From: Coriobacteriia bacterium
Lineage (GTDB): Bacteria; Actinomycetota; Coriobacteriia; Coriobacteriales; Eggerthellaceae
Direction: 5' to 3'
Assembly (NCBI GenBank): GCA_030523425.1
Contig: JAUNIP010000007.1
Coordinates: forward strand, 1-55,313
Length of the DNA: 55,313 nucleotides
Part shown: positions 18,983 through 26,465 of the stretch, piece after piece
How positions within the stretch are numbered: the first letter of the stretch is position 1
How the letters are laid out: each line of letters begins with the position of its first letter
Notes under the pieces: model-generated
What the model was told of the DNA's origin: nothing
Database searches by the model: none
What the model saw: the letters and a program-made list of their open reading frames with translations, nothing else
Made by a program: the position numbers and the translations under genes

Positions 18983-19390
18983 TTAGCGACCGCGTTGGCG
19001 GGCGTTTTTTAGGGCCTCAAGCACGTTTTTCACTACGTCTTCGTAGCGCCATTTGGTGCGGCTGTGCTGGGGTTTGTTGCGGTAGTGGGGGTGGTTTGTG
19101 CGGAAGCGCCAGCGACATACCAGCGTGATGCACAGCGCCACGGCTGAAACTATCAGCAGCGCGGCGAAGAACCAGGCGGCGTTTTCGTTGCGCTCTAGCA
19201 CGCCATACAGCGTGGCCAACAGCGTGATGGCGGTAAGCACGCCGGTCAGCACCAAGAACAGCTTGATCAGAATTTCCTTCGCCCGCAGGGGAGACTTCGC
19301 CCACGAAACAAACACGTACACCACCACGGCCAAGACCACCAAGACAATGACCAGGGGAATGCTTTGTATCAGGCGGACAATCAGCTGCAT
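18983..19390 (-). CDS. Small membrane protein of unknown function
   Basis: 135 residues. ATG at 19390 is preceded by GGAAGG, which makes it preferable to the longer frame. Two or three hydrophobic helices are visible: MQLIVRLIQSIPLVIVLVVL at the start, then ILIKLFLVLTGVLTAITLLA and AAWFFAALLIVSAVALCITL. The C-terminus is basic and soluble (WRFRTNHPHYRNKP, then KNVLEALKNARQRGR). I recognise no family. It is divergent from the methyltransferase gene. Confidence 0.65.
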   Translation of the reverse strand: MQLIVRLIQSIPLVIVLVVLAVVVYVFVSWAKSPLRAKEILIKLFLVLTGVLTAITLLATLYGVLERNENAAWFFAALLIVSAVALCITLVCRWRFRTNHPHYRNKPQHSRTKWRYEDVVKNVLEALKNARQRGR

Positions 19391-19493
19391 GGGCACCTTC
19401 CAACTTGCTTTGCATAAGCATAACCCAAATGCCCGCCGCTTCAGAGTGGGATATACTTTTCCTACACACGAAACAAAGGGGACAGGAGCCGCC

Positions 19494-20204
19494 ATGACCA
19501 CCACACCAACCATCGAAGTGCTGCGCGAATACTACGCCGGCAAGCAGTTCGAATTCGGCTGGGCCAGCCTGTGCTGGATGAACCTGCCGGACAACCTGGA
19601 AGGGCTTAAGGTGCTAGACATAGGGTGCCGTCGCGGGAAGGGCGTGTTCAAGCTGAGCGACCGCGTGGGTGCGCGTGGCCGCGCGGTGGGCGTGGACTGG
19701 TGCGAAGACTACATTAGGGAAGCGCAGGAGCGCTGCACGCGCGCGTGGCAGCACACGGGCCTGCCGGAAAACAACATGGCGTTTGCGGTGGGCTATCCCG
19801 AAGACTTGGCGGCCGCGGGCATGGCGGACGCCAGCGTGGATGTGGTGTACATCAACAGCGTGATCAACCTGACGTATGACCCCGCGGCTTCGCTGGCCGA
19901 ATGCGCGCGGGTGCTGAAGCCCGGCGGGCTGTTGGTGGTGGAAGCCGTCACGGCTAACGTGCCGCGCGACGCGCAAGTGCTGCAGCAGGCGCGTGCCATG
20001 GGCAACAGCGTGCAGTCGGCGCCGCTTGCTGCGGACTTCGCAGCGTGGCTGGCGGCGGCGGGCTTGGCGGTGGAGCGCACCTTCGAAGAGCACGAAGTGT
20101 TCGCGGATAGCGGCTACAAGCCGGACTACCAGGCGCCGTGCGTGGAAACCGCCGAGCAGGTTACGTTCACGGCGGGGGTGTTCCATGCGCGCAAGCCGCT
20201 GTAG
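19494..20204 (+). CDS. Class I SAM-dependent methyltransferase
   Basis: 236 residues from ATG 19494, with GGGGACAGGAG upstream and a possible -10 TATACT at 19452-19457. Motif I is VLDIGCRRGKG (about residue 40). The acidic end of strand 2 is VGVDWCEDY, and the later motifs are ASVDVVYINSVINLTYDP and RVLKPGGLLVVEAV. The core is that of the type 11 methyltransferases, which include ArsM- and UbiE-like enzymes, but the cysteine pattern of ArsM is missing. Substrate unknown. The last 20 bases overlap the next gene, so the two are probably co-transcribed. Confidence 0.85.
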   Translation: MTTTPTIEVLREYYAGKQFEFGWASLCWMNLPDNLEGLKVLDIGCRRGKGVFKLSDRVGARGRAVGVDWCEDYIREAQERCTRAWQHTGLPENNMAFAVGYPEDLAAAGMADASVDVVYINSVINLTYDPAASLAECARVLKPGGLLVVEAVTANVPRDAQVLQQARAMGNSVQSAPLAADFAAWLAAAGLAVERTFEEHEVFADSGYKPDYQAPCVETAEQVTFTAGVFHARKPL

Positions 20205-20985
20205 TGTGAGGGCTGCCGGTGGGCGGCTGGCGCTGGCGCTGGCGCTGCTGTGCACGTGCGCCGCGTGCCTGGTGCTGGCGGGCTGCGGGGGCGTCAGCGC
20301 GCCGAAGGACCGCGTGAGCCCCTACAACTGGGAATACCTTACGTGGGAAACGCAGTACCCTTCCTACGAAGACGGCACCTACGTAAGCAAGTGCGGCATA
20401 GACGTCAGCGAAGAGCAGGGCTGGATTGACTGGCCGGCCGTGGCAGATGCGGGCGTGGACTTCGCGTTCGTGCGCGTGGGCTACCGGGGCATCACCGAAG
20501 GCGGCCTGTATGCGGATGACTACGCGGAGTTCAACCTGGCAGCTGCCGCCAGTGCGGGCCTGCAGGTGGGCGCGTACTTCTACAGCCAAGCCACCACTGA
20601 ACAAGAGGCCCGCGAAGAAGCGGACTTCGTGTTGGATCTGCTGGACGGCCACAAGCTTGACCTGCAGCTGGCCTTCGACTTGGAAGTGGGGGACGGCAAT
20701 CGCCTGACCGGCATGACCGCCGAAGCCTGCACGGCCGTGGCGCGCACCTTCTGCGAACGCGTGGCGGCGGCCGGTTACCAGCCCTGCTTGTACGGCAACG
20801 CCGGTGACCTGGGCTACTACGACGACGCCCTGTTGGACGCCTACCCGCTGTGGTTTGCGGCCTACACTAATGCGGCGCCCACCACGATGCTGCCCTTCGT
20901 CTACTGGCAATTCGCCAGCGACGGCGCCCTGCCCGGCATAGACACCCAGGTAGACTTAGATATCCAGATGGAAAAGATTTCCTAG
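20185..20985 (+). CDS. GH25-type muramidase lipoprotein
   Basis: 266 residues from ATG 20185, which overlaps the upstream stop. An Arg-containing N-terminus, a hydrophobic helix and the lipobox LAGC (Cys near residue 34) indicate an exported lipoprotein. The catalytic domain starts with GIDVSEEQGWIDW, the hallmark of GH25 lysozymes. It continues with FAFVRVGYRG, VGAYFYSQA, LAFDLEVG (the D-x-E catalytic strand), PCLYGN and YWQFASDG. It probably cuts peptidoglycan at the outer face of the membrane. No binding repeats are present. Confidence 0.9.
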   Translation: MRASRCSVRAAGGRLALALALLCTCAACLVLAGCGGVSAPKDRVSPYNWEYLTWETQYPSYEDGTYVSKCGIDVSEEQGWIDWPAVADAGVDFAFVRVGYRGITEGGLYADDYAEFNLAAAASAGLQVGAYFYSQATTEQEAREEADFVLDLLDGHKLDLQLAFDLEVGDGNRLTGMTAEACTAVARTFCERVAAAGYQPCLYGNAGDLGYYDDALLDAYPLWFAAYTNAAPTTMLPFVYWQFASDGALPGIDTQVDLDIQMEKIS

Positions 20986-20997
20986 CGGGCTTCGGCC

Positions 20998-21219
20998 CTA
21001 CAGGTTTTCGTCCACGTAGGCGCAGAAGTCAGCCACGGTGGTCAGGCCTTCGGGTTCGCCCAGCTCAATATCCAGGCGGTCTTCCACTTCGCAGATCAGC
21101 TCAACCATGTCCAGGGAGTCAATGCCCAGCGAATCGATGGTGGATTCCTCCGAAACGCTTTCGGGGTTGATGTCCAAATTCTCGGCCAGAATGTCCCTGA
21201 CGGTGTCGATGGTGGCCAT
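20998..21219 (-). CDS. Acyl carrier protein
   Basis: 73 residues, strongly acidic, from ATG 21219 preceded by GAAGGGAG. Ser35 in GIDSLDMVEL is the site of 4'-phosphopantetheine attachment. The four-helix ACP length and pattern (ESTIDSLGIDSLDMVELI, then GEPEGLTTVADFCAYVDENL) are complete. No fatty acid or polyketide synthesis gene is near. It is either an isolated housekeeping acpP or a dedicated carrier. A 78-base gap separates it from the upstream minus-strand gene. Confidence 0.92.
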   Translation of the reverse strand: MATIDTVRDILAENLDINPESVSEESTIDSLGIDSLDMVELICEVEDRLDIELGEPEGLTTVADFCAYVDENL

Positions 21220-21297
21220 GCGGCGCTCCCTTCGTTTGTGCCGCGGCGCGGCGGAGTGTTCAAGTGGCACCATTTTAGCGCTTGCGCGCCGTGTGCG

Positions 21298-21618
21298 CTA
21301 CAGCCGCCAGGCGCGAATGCCTTCCACGGTGATGTCCTTGATGCCCAAAAAGCTGCGCAGGTCGAAGCGGATGTCGTCGTCGTATTCCAGCGCGCGGGCG
21401 CATACCAGCACGTCGCAGCCGTTGGTGGCCAGCCTGCGCACCACGCCGGGTTCGGCCAGCGCGGCCCCCTTGGCGTTCACGGGGCGGCATACCACGTCGG
21501 CAAAGCCGCTGGTGCTGGTGGCGGAATCCACCAGTTCCACCACTATGGCGGCGTAGCCCTTCTTGGCAAGGTAGTCCTGCAGCTTGGGCGAAAGCTGCGC
21601 GTCCACGGCTACTGCCAT
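21298..21618 (-). CDS. Hypothetical protein overlapping the alarmone synthetase gene
   Basis: 106 residues. The ATG at 21618 overlaps the end of the upstream synthetase gene by 10 bases, which points to coupled translation. The protein has mixed alpha/beta character (YAAIVVELVDSATSTSGFADVV, then GCDVLVCARALEYDDDIRFDL) and two cysteines but no motif I can name. It ends close to the ACP gene. The overlap makes it likely real; the function is unknown. Confidence 0.6.
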   Translation of the reverse strand: MAVAVDAQLSPKLQDYLAKKGYAAIVVELVDSATSTSGFADVVCRPVNAKGAALAEPGVVRRLATNGCDVLVCARALEYDDDIRFDLRSFLGIKDITVEGIRAWRL

Positions 21619-22307
21619 TCCTTGTCGGCTGCGTCTAGCAAGGTGGTGGTGGCTTCAATCTTTCGGCGAATGCCGCCCATGCGCTGGTCAAGTGATTCGC
21701 AGATGTCGGCGCATTCGCGCAGCTCGCCGCCTAAATCTTCCAGCAGTTCAGGGTCTAGGCCCTTTTTGTAACGCAGCCGGTGCTCTAAGTTGGCCCAAAA
21801 CTCCATGGCGATGGTGCGCAGCTGGATTTCCACCTTCACCAGGGTTTTCCCCTGCGGGGTGAACACCGGCGTTTGCACGATTAAATGCAGGCTGCGATAC
21901 CCGTTGCCCTTCGGCTTGGCAATGTAGTCTTTCTTTTCCAGAAGCTCCACGTCGTCCTGCATAAGCAGGTAATCCGCCAGCAGGTAGATGTCCTCCACGA
22001 AGGGGCAGATCACGCGCACGCCGGCCACGTCGGTCAGGTTGTCTTCCGCGGCTTGGGTGGTCAGCGGCAGCCCGCGGCGCCGCAGCTTTTCCACTATGCT
22101 TTCGGGCGTTTTCAGACGCGTTTTGATGGTGTCTATGGGGTTGTAGCTTTTCGACGCGTTGAACTGGGCGTTCAGCACGTTGAACTTCGTTTCCACTTCC
22201 ATGATGGCACACGCGTAGCGGCTCATGAAGGCCACCATGTCGCCCATGTTTTCTGGGCTTATGGTGATGCTTTCGCCGGAATCGGCGGTCACGCTGATGC
22301 TTTCCAT
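21609..22307 (-). CDS. Small alarmone synthetase, RelQ/YjbM-like (p)ppGpp synthetase
   Basis: 232 residues from ATG 22307; a GTG at 22313 is an alternative. It transfers pyrophosphate from ATP to GDP or GTP. The RelA/SpoT synthetase core shows the family run: TRLKTPESIVEKL, DVAGVRVICPFVEDIY, KDYIAKPKGNGYRSLH, VEIQLRTIAMEFWANLEHRLRYKK. No hydrolase (HD), TGS or ACT domain is present, so it is a single-domain synthetase. It starts a few bases after the stop of the metallo-hydrolase lipoprotein gene and overlaps the next unknown gene. Confidence 0.92.
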   Translation of the reverse strand: MESISVTADSGESITISPENMGDMVAFMSRYACAIMEVETKFNVLNAQFNASKSYNPIDTIKTRLKTPESIVEKLRRRGLPLTTQAAEDNLTDVAGVRVICPFVEDIYLLADYLLMQDDVELLEKKDYIAKPKGNGYRSLHLIVQTPVFTPQGKTLVKVEIQLRTIAMEFWANLEHRLRYKKGLDPELLEDLGGELRECADICESLDQRMGGIRRKIEATTTLLDAADKEWQ

Positions 22308-22313
22308 GGTCAC

Positions 22314-23132
22314 CTACTGCAGGTTCACGGTTTCCCCCGGCTGCACAATCAGGCGCCCGGGCGCGGTGAATTGCTCGGCCACTTCCTGGCTGAAGAACTG
22401 GTCGGACGCGTCGAAGTGCACGGGCACCAGGTGCACGGGGATGTAGTGCTTGGCGCCAATCAGTTCCGCGCACGCGCTGGCCTCTTCAGGACCCATGTTG
22501 TAGAAGCCGTCGCCGGGCAGGGTGGCGTAGTCCAGGTTCATAGCGGCCAACTTGCCGCTGGTCATGTCTTCGGTGGTGCTGGTGTCGCCCGCGGCGTAAA
22601 AACGCAGGCCGTCGAATTCCAGCACCAGGCCCACGCATTCGTCAATGTTGTGGTTAGCGTTGTAAGCCTGAACAGGGGTTATGGTAATGCCATGCGATGT
22701 GAGCGTGGTGTAGTTGCCTGGGCTTGGCAAGAAATTTGCCGCGCGCAGGATTTCGCAGCCTGCCGCGTGCGGCATCAGGTCGGTGCGGGTGTGGTCGGCG
22801 TGTTCGTGGGTTACCAAGATAAGGTCGGCGGGCACGTCGTAACCTGCGCCGGCGAAGGGGTCCACGTAGATGACCACGCCTTCGGCGGTGGTGATGCGAA
22901 AGCTGCCGTGGCCAAGGTATGTCAGGGTGGGCATGGCGGTCTCCTTTGCTTGGTTGGTGTTGGCTGCAGGCGCGGTTGCAGGTTCGTTACTGGCGTTGGC
23001 GCCCGCATTGGTGTTGGCGTTGGTGCTGGTCTGGCCGCCGCCCCCGCACGCGGCAAGGGCGAAGGCGCAACACGCCAGTAGTCCTGCTGCTGCCAAGGCG
23101 ACAAACCGCTTAGCACGCTTACTCAGTTCCAT
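22314..23132 (-). CDS. Metallo-beta-lactamase fold lipoprotein (UlaG/L-ascorbate lactonase-like)
   Basis: 272 residues from ATG 23132, preceded by GGAGGG. The signal peptide ends in the lipobox LAAC (Cys near residue 28), followed by a low-complexity Asn/Thr/Ala linker. The hydrolase domain starts LTYLGHGSFRI and carries the metal site THEHADHT, then FYAAGDTS and IPVHLVPVHFD. This is the pattern of UlaG-like MBL-fold hydrolases. An extracytoplasmic location is expected. The substrate is unknown. The gene abuts the alarmone synthetase gene, so both are likely on one message. Confidence 0.88.
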   Translation of the reverse strand: MELSKRAKRFVALAAAGLLACCAFALAACGGGGQTSTNANTNAGANASNEPATAPAANTNQAKETAMPTLTYLGHGSFRITTAEGVVIYVDPFAGAGYDVPADLILVTHEHADHTRTDLMPHAAGCEILRAANFLPSPGNYTTLTSHGITITPVQAYNANHNIDECVGLVLEFDGLRFYAAGDTSTTEDMTSGKLAAMNLDYATLPGDGFYNMGPEEASACAELIGAKHYIPVHLVPVHFDASDQFFSQEVAEQFTAPGRLIVQPGETVNLQ

Positions 23133-23226
23133 GATATTCCCTCCAACGCGAAAAGCCGAACAAGTTGCTACGCATACTATATCGTGTTGGGTTTTCCCGC
23201 GGGCGGCGCAACCGTCAACTTGGTCG

Positions 23227-23254
23227 CAAAAAAACCGCGCCACGGGGGCGCGGT
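23227..23254 (-). terminator. Intrinsic terminator of the 52-residue protein gene
   Basis: On the minus strand, AACCGCGCC pairs with GGCGCGGTT across CCCGT and is followed by a run of T (23234-23228). It lies about 50 bases after the stop of the 52-residue gene. A further hairpin (CACCTGG with CCAGGTG) precedes it. Confidence 0.85.
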
Positions 23255-23302
23255 TGACACCTGGGAGTTAGTACCAGGTGGTAACGCTAAAGTGAAGAGT
23301 GC

Positions 23303-23461
23303 TTACTTCTTCGGCCTGTTCTTCCAGTTCTTTTCCGCGGAAGCTTTTTCTTCTTCCTTGGAAATGGCCCACTCGTCGGAATTGACATGAACGGCATCGG
23401 CAGTGGAACGACCCTTGATTTCACCTACGCTGCCAGCAAAAATTCTTTCCTGATGAATCAT
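23303..23461 (-). CDS. Small charged protein of unknown function
   Basis: 52 residues from ATG 23461, directly after a strong GGGAGGTG site. No membrane helix is visible; the N-terminal half is neutral (ERIFAGSVGEIKG), and the C-terminal half is rich in Lys and Glu (SKEEEKASAEKNWKNRPKK). It has its own good promoter (TTGCAG-16-TATAAT) and its own strong terminator, so it is probably well expressed. I recognise no family. Confidence 0.7.
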   Translation of the reverse strand: MIHQERIFAGSVGEIKGRSTADAVHVNSDEWAISKEEEKASAEKNWKNRPKK

Positions 23462-23512
23462 GTGCGCACCTCCCTTCTTCCTTTTTCCTCTGTTCGAATA
23501 ACACGACCATGA

Positions 23513-23540
23513 ATTATAGTTCATTTGCTTTATTCTGCAA
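23513..23540 (-). promoter_or_regulatory. Promoter of the 52-residue protein gene
   Basis: Minus strand: TTGCAG (23540-23535), 16 bases, then a perfect TATAAT (23518-23513). The predicted start near 23506 leaves a leader of about 45 bases with the GGGAGG site. Nearby on the plus strand, TATAAT at 23682-23687 probably serves the divergent signalling gene. Confidence 0.65.
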
Positions 23541-23748
23541 CCAAAATATTGGTGTATGTCTACTAACGGAAACACAAAAGCAACGGGCCTGTGACAGAAC
23601 GGCGGCAAAACGGGGGCAGTGTGACGAAAGCAACAGTTTTGGCAATTCCCGTTAGGCGCAAACAACCTCTCCCTCTTCGTTTATAATGGCTGAATATAAG
23701 GTGCTTTTGCGCCCATCATAGGCGCGCCGTTTACCAGAAAGGGCAGCT

Positions 23749-26253
23749 TTGGACCAGCAGGTATCGCAGGTAGCACAAGCCTTGCTGCAGTCGTATAACA
23801 AGGTGCTGAAGGTCAACCTGACCACAGATGCCTATGTCCTGATCCACCTGAAGCCCGGCGAATACTGCTTCGGCCAGGAAGGGTCCCTTTCGGCATGGCT
23901 GGAAGACTTCAACCGCCAAGGCTTTGTGCACCCCGACGACCAGATTGAATTCGACAACTTCACTAACCTGGGGTATCTGCGCACCTTCTTTCAGCAAATG
24001 AATGGCACAGAAGACCTGCAGTATATGTATCGGCGTCTGGTAGACGGTGCCTACGTGTGGACGGTGATGGACATTGTGCCCGCCGTGGATTGGTCGCCCG
24101 AAGACCAAAAGGCGTTTTTGATAGTCAAGGACATGGCCAACGAAAGCCCGCGCGACATTCCGCCGTTTGACCAGGCCGTTCGTGCGCTTTTCGAAGTGCA
24201 TGAAGCCATTTTCTTCGCGGATACGGAAGAAAACGTGTTGGTGCCGTATCATATGTCGCCCTTCTACGACAAGGTGTACAACCAGTTTTTCTGCCCGGCG
24301 AACAGCCTGAACGAAGCGCTGCAGAACTTTGTTGCCGCTTACGTGGCCGCGGGTGACCGCGAGTTCATGACGAAGGTGGCCCGCGCCGGCTTTCTGACGG
24401 CAGAGCTGCAACCGCGCAGTTCTTTCTCGTGCGATTTCCGCCTGGACGTGGACGGCCAAGCCATGTGGGCGCGCATGGAGGTGGTGGCCCTTGACGGCGC
24501 CGGCAACGCCAAGCGCTTGGTGCTGTGCTTCACCGACGTCAGCCACGAACGCGCCCAGGACACCGACTTCCAGGGCGTGGGCAACACGCTGTTGCTGGTG
24601 GAAGACAACGAACTGAACATGATGATGCTTACCGCCATCTTGGAAGACGACTTCACCATTTTGCAGGCGTTCAACGGCAAGGAAGCCTTGGCTGTTCTGG
24701 AAGAAAACGCGCGCGACATTGCCCTGATTGTCACCGACCTGCAGATGCCCGAAATGGACGGCTTCGAGCTGCTGCGCGCCCTGCAGGGCATGCGCAAATA
24801 CGACAGCATCCCCATAGTGGTGGCCACCGCCAGCGACGAACTGGAAACCGAACTGGAATGCCTGGAGCTGGGAGCTTCGGACTTCGTGGCCAAGCCGTAC
24901 AACCCGGCGGTCATCTTAAACCGCGTGAAAAGCTTCGTGCGCCTGCGCGAATCCACCATCATGCTTGACACCTTGGAAAAGGATTCGCTGACCGGGCTGT
25001 ATGCCAAGGAATTCTTCCTGCGCAACATGAAGATAGAATTCGACCAGAATCCGCAGCGCGCGTACACGCTTATGGTGTTTGACGTGGTGGGATTAAAGAC
25101 CATCAACGAAAAGTACGGCGAAAAGACCGGCGACGAGTGCCTGCGGTATTTGGCCCTGCGCTGCCCGCAGTATTCGCCTAACGTGGTATGCGGCGGCCGC
25201 CTGACCGGCGACAAGTTGGCGTTTTTGCTGCACGACGTGGACATGAGCGTGGATGCGGGCAACCAGATGTGCCTTGACATTGCCAAGGGCGCCCCCGCAC
25301 CGAATTTGGCCGTGCGGGCCGGCGCCTACCAGGTGAGCGACCAGCTTTCCGCCCAGATGGCCTGCGATCGCGCGCTGTTGGCGCTGGAAAAGGTGAAGGG
25401 CGCCTACAACCAGTTCTACGGCGAATACGACGACGCGGTGCGCGAAGAGATGATGAAGCGCCAGATGATTCTGGACACCATGGAACAGGCGCTGGAAGAA
25501 AAGCAGTTCCAGGTGTGGTTCCAGCCCAAGCACGACCTGCACACCGGCGTGACCGGCGGGGCCGAAGCGCTGGTGCGCTGGATCCATCCGGAAATGGGCT
25601 TCATGAACCCGGGCATGTTCATCCCGCTGTTCGAACAGAACGGCTTCATCGCGCGCGTGGACCACTACATCTTGGAGCAGGTGTGCGATGCGCTGCAGGA
25701 ATGGAGCGCGGCGGGTAGGCGCGAAATCCCCATCTCTGTGAATTTTTCACGGCGCGACTTCGAAAATCCGCACTTGGTGGACGACATCATAGAGCTGGTG
25801 GATTCCCGCTCCCTGAAGCGTTCGCTGCTGCACGTGGAAGTCACGGAATCCATTTGCTCCGACAACCCGGAAATGGTGCCGGCGGCCATCAACCGTCTGC
25901 ATAACGAAGGCTTCGTGGTGGAACTGGACGACTTCGGTTCCGGCTATTCTTCGCTGGCCGCCATGGCGGACATGGACATAGACGTTATGAAGCTGGATAT
26001 GTCGCTGGTCCGGCAAGACAGCAGCGAACCCGGTGCTACCAGCGCGCTAGAGCTTTCCATGCAGATTGCGAAAACGCTGGGCGTGCGCACCGTGGCCGAA
26101 GGCGTGGAAACCGAGGCCCAGATGATGCGCGTGAAGTCCCTAGGCGGCGACTTGGTGCAGGGCTACTACTATTCGCGCCCGCTGCCCAAGCTCGATTTCG
26201 AGGCCTACCTGGACGCCGAAGAAGTGGCCCTGAAGGCTAACGCGGCAAAGTAG
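23749..26253 (+). CDS. PAS-like/receiver/degenerate GGDEF/EAL signalling protein
   Basis: 834 residues. The start is TTG 23749, with GAAAGG upstream; no ATG fits better. Domain order: two PAS-like sensory segments (1-270); a receiver domain (about 280-395) with LVEDNELN and phospho-acceptor Asp330 in IVTDLQMPEMDG; a GGDEF-like domain (405-545) whose signature is LTGDK (485-489), so cyclase activity is doubtful; and an EAL phosphodiesterase domain (565-815) with EALVRW (606-611), NFSRRDF, ELDDFGSGYSSL, DVMKLD and AEGVETEAQ intact. It probably lowers cyclic di-GMP in response to a signal. A -10 TATAAT lies at 23682-23687. The output domain order is unusual in that the receiver sits in the middle. 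Confidence 0.9.
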   Translation: MDQQVSQVAQALLQSYNKVLKVNLTTDAYVLIHLKPGEYCFGQEGSLSAWLEDFNRQGFVHPDDQIEFDNFTNLGYLRTFFQQMNGTEDLQYMYRRLVDGAYVWTVMDIVPAVDWSPEDQKAFLIVKDMANESPRDIPPFDQAVRALFEVHEAIFFADTEENVLVPYHMSPFYDKVYNQFFCPANSLNEALQNFVAAYVAAGDREFMTKVARAGFLTAELQPRSSFSCDFRLDVDGQAMWARMEVVALDGAGNAKRLVLCFTDVSHERAQDTDFQGVGNTLLLVEDNELNMMMLTAILEDDFTILQAFNGKEALAVLEENARDIALIVTDLQMPEMDGFELLRALQGMRKYDSIPIVVATASDELETELECLELGASDFVAKPYNPAVILNRVKSFVRLRESTIMLDTLEKDSLTGLYAKEFFLRNMKIEFDQNPQRAYTLMVFDVVGLKTINEKYGEKTGDECLRYLALRCPQYSPNVVCGGRLTGDKLAFLLHDVDMSVDAGNQMCLDIAKGAPAPNLAVRAGAYQVSDQLSAQMACDRALLALEKVKGAYNQFYGEYDDAVREEMMKRQMILDTMEQALEEKQFQVWFQPKHDLHTGVTGGAEALVRWIHPEMGFMNPGMFIPLFEQNGFIARVDHYILEQVCDALQEWSAAGRREIPISVNFSRRDFENPHLVDDIIELVDSRSLKRSLLHVEVTESICSDNPEMVPAAINRLHNEGFVVELDDFGSGYSSLAAMADMDIDVMKLDMSLVRQDSSEPGATSALELSMQIAKTLGVRTVAEGVETEAQMMRVKSLGGDLVQGYYYSRPLPKLDFEAYLDAEEVALKANAAK

Positions 26254-26254
26254 C

Positions 26255-26452
26255 GTGCTGACGCCCGAAGAGAAGCGCTGGAAGCGCATCCAAGAAAAGC
26301 TGCTGGCAGAATCCCGCGGCGACGCCCCCGCAACCTTTTGTTCCCAACGAACCCTGTTCGGCATCAAAAGCAGCGTAGAAGAAGTGATAGACCGCACCGT
26401 AGCCGAAGAGAACGCTCGCCTGGAAGCCAAACTTCACGAAGAGCGGGAGTAA
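26255..26452 (+). CDS. Small hypothetical protein downstream of the EAL gene
   Basis: 65 residues from GTG 26255, one base after the EAL gene stop. The composition is helical and charged (TPEEKRWKRIQEKLLAES, then EEVIDRTVAEENARLEAKLHEERE) with a short middle holding one cysteine. No family recognised. The tight spacing suggests co-expression with the EAL protein. Confidence 0.6.
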   Translation: MLTPEEKRWKRIQEKLLAESRGDAPATFCSQRTLFGIKSSVEEVIDRTVAEENARLEAKLHEERE

Positions 26453-26465
26453 GCCGCGTGGGGCG

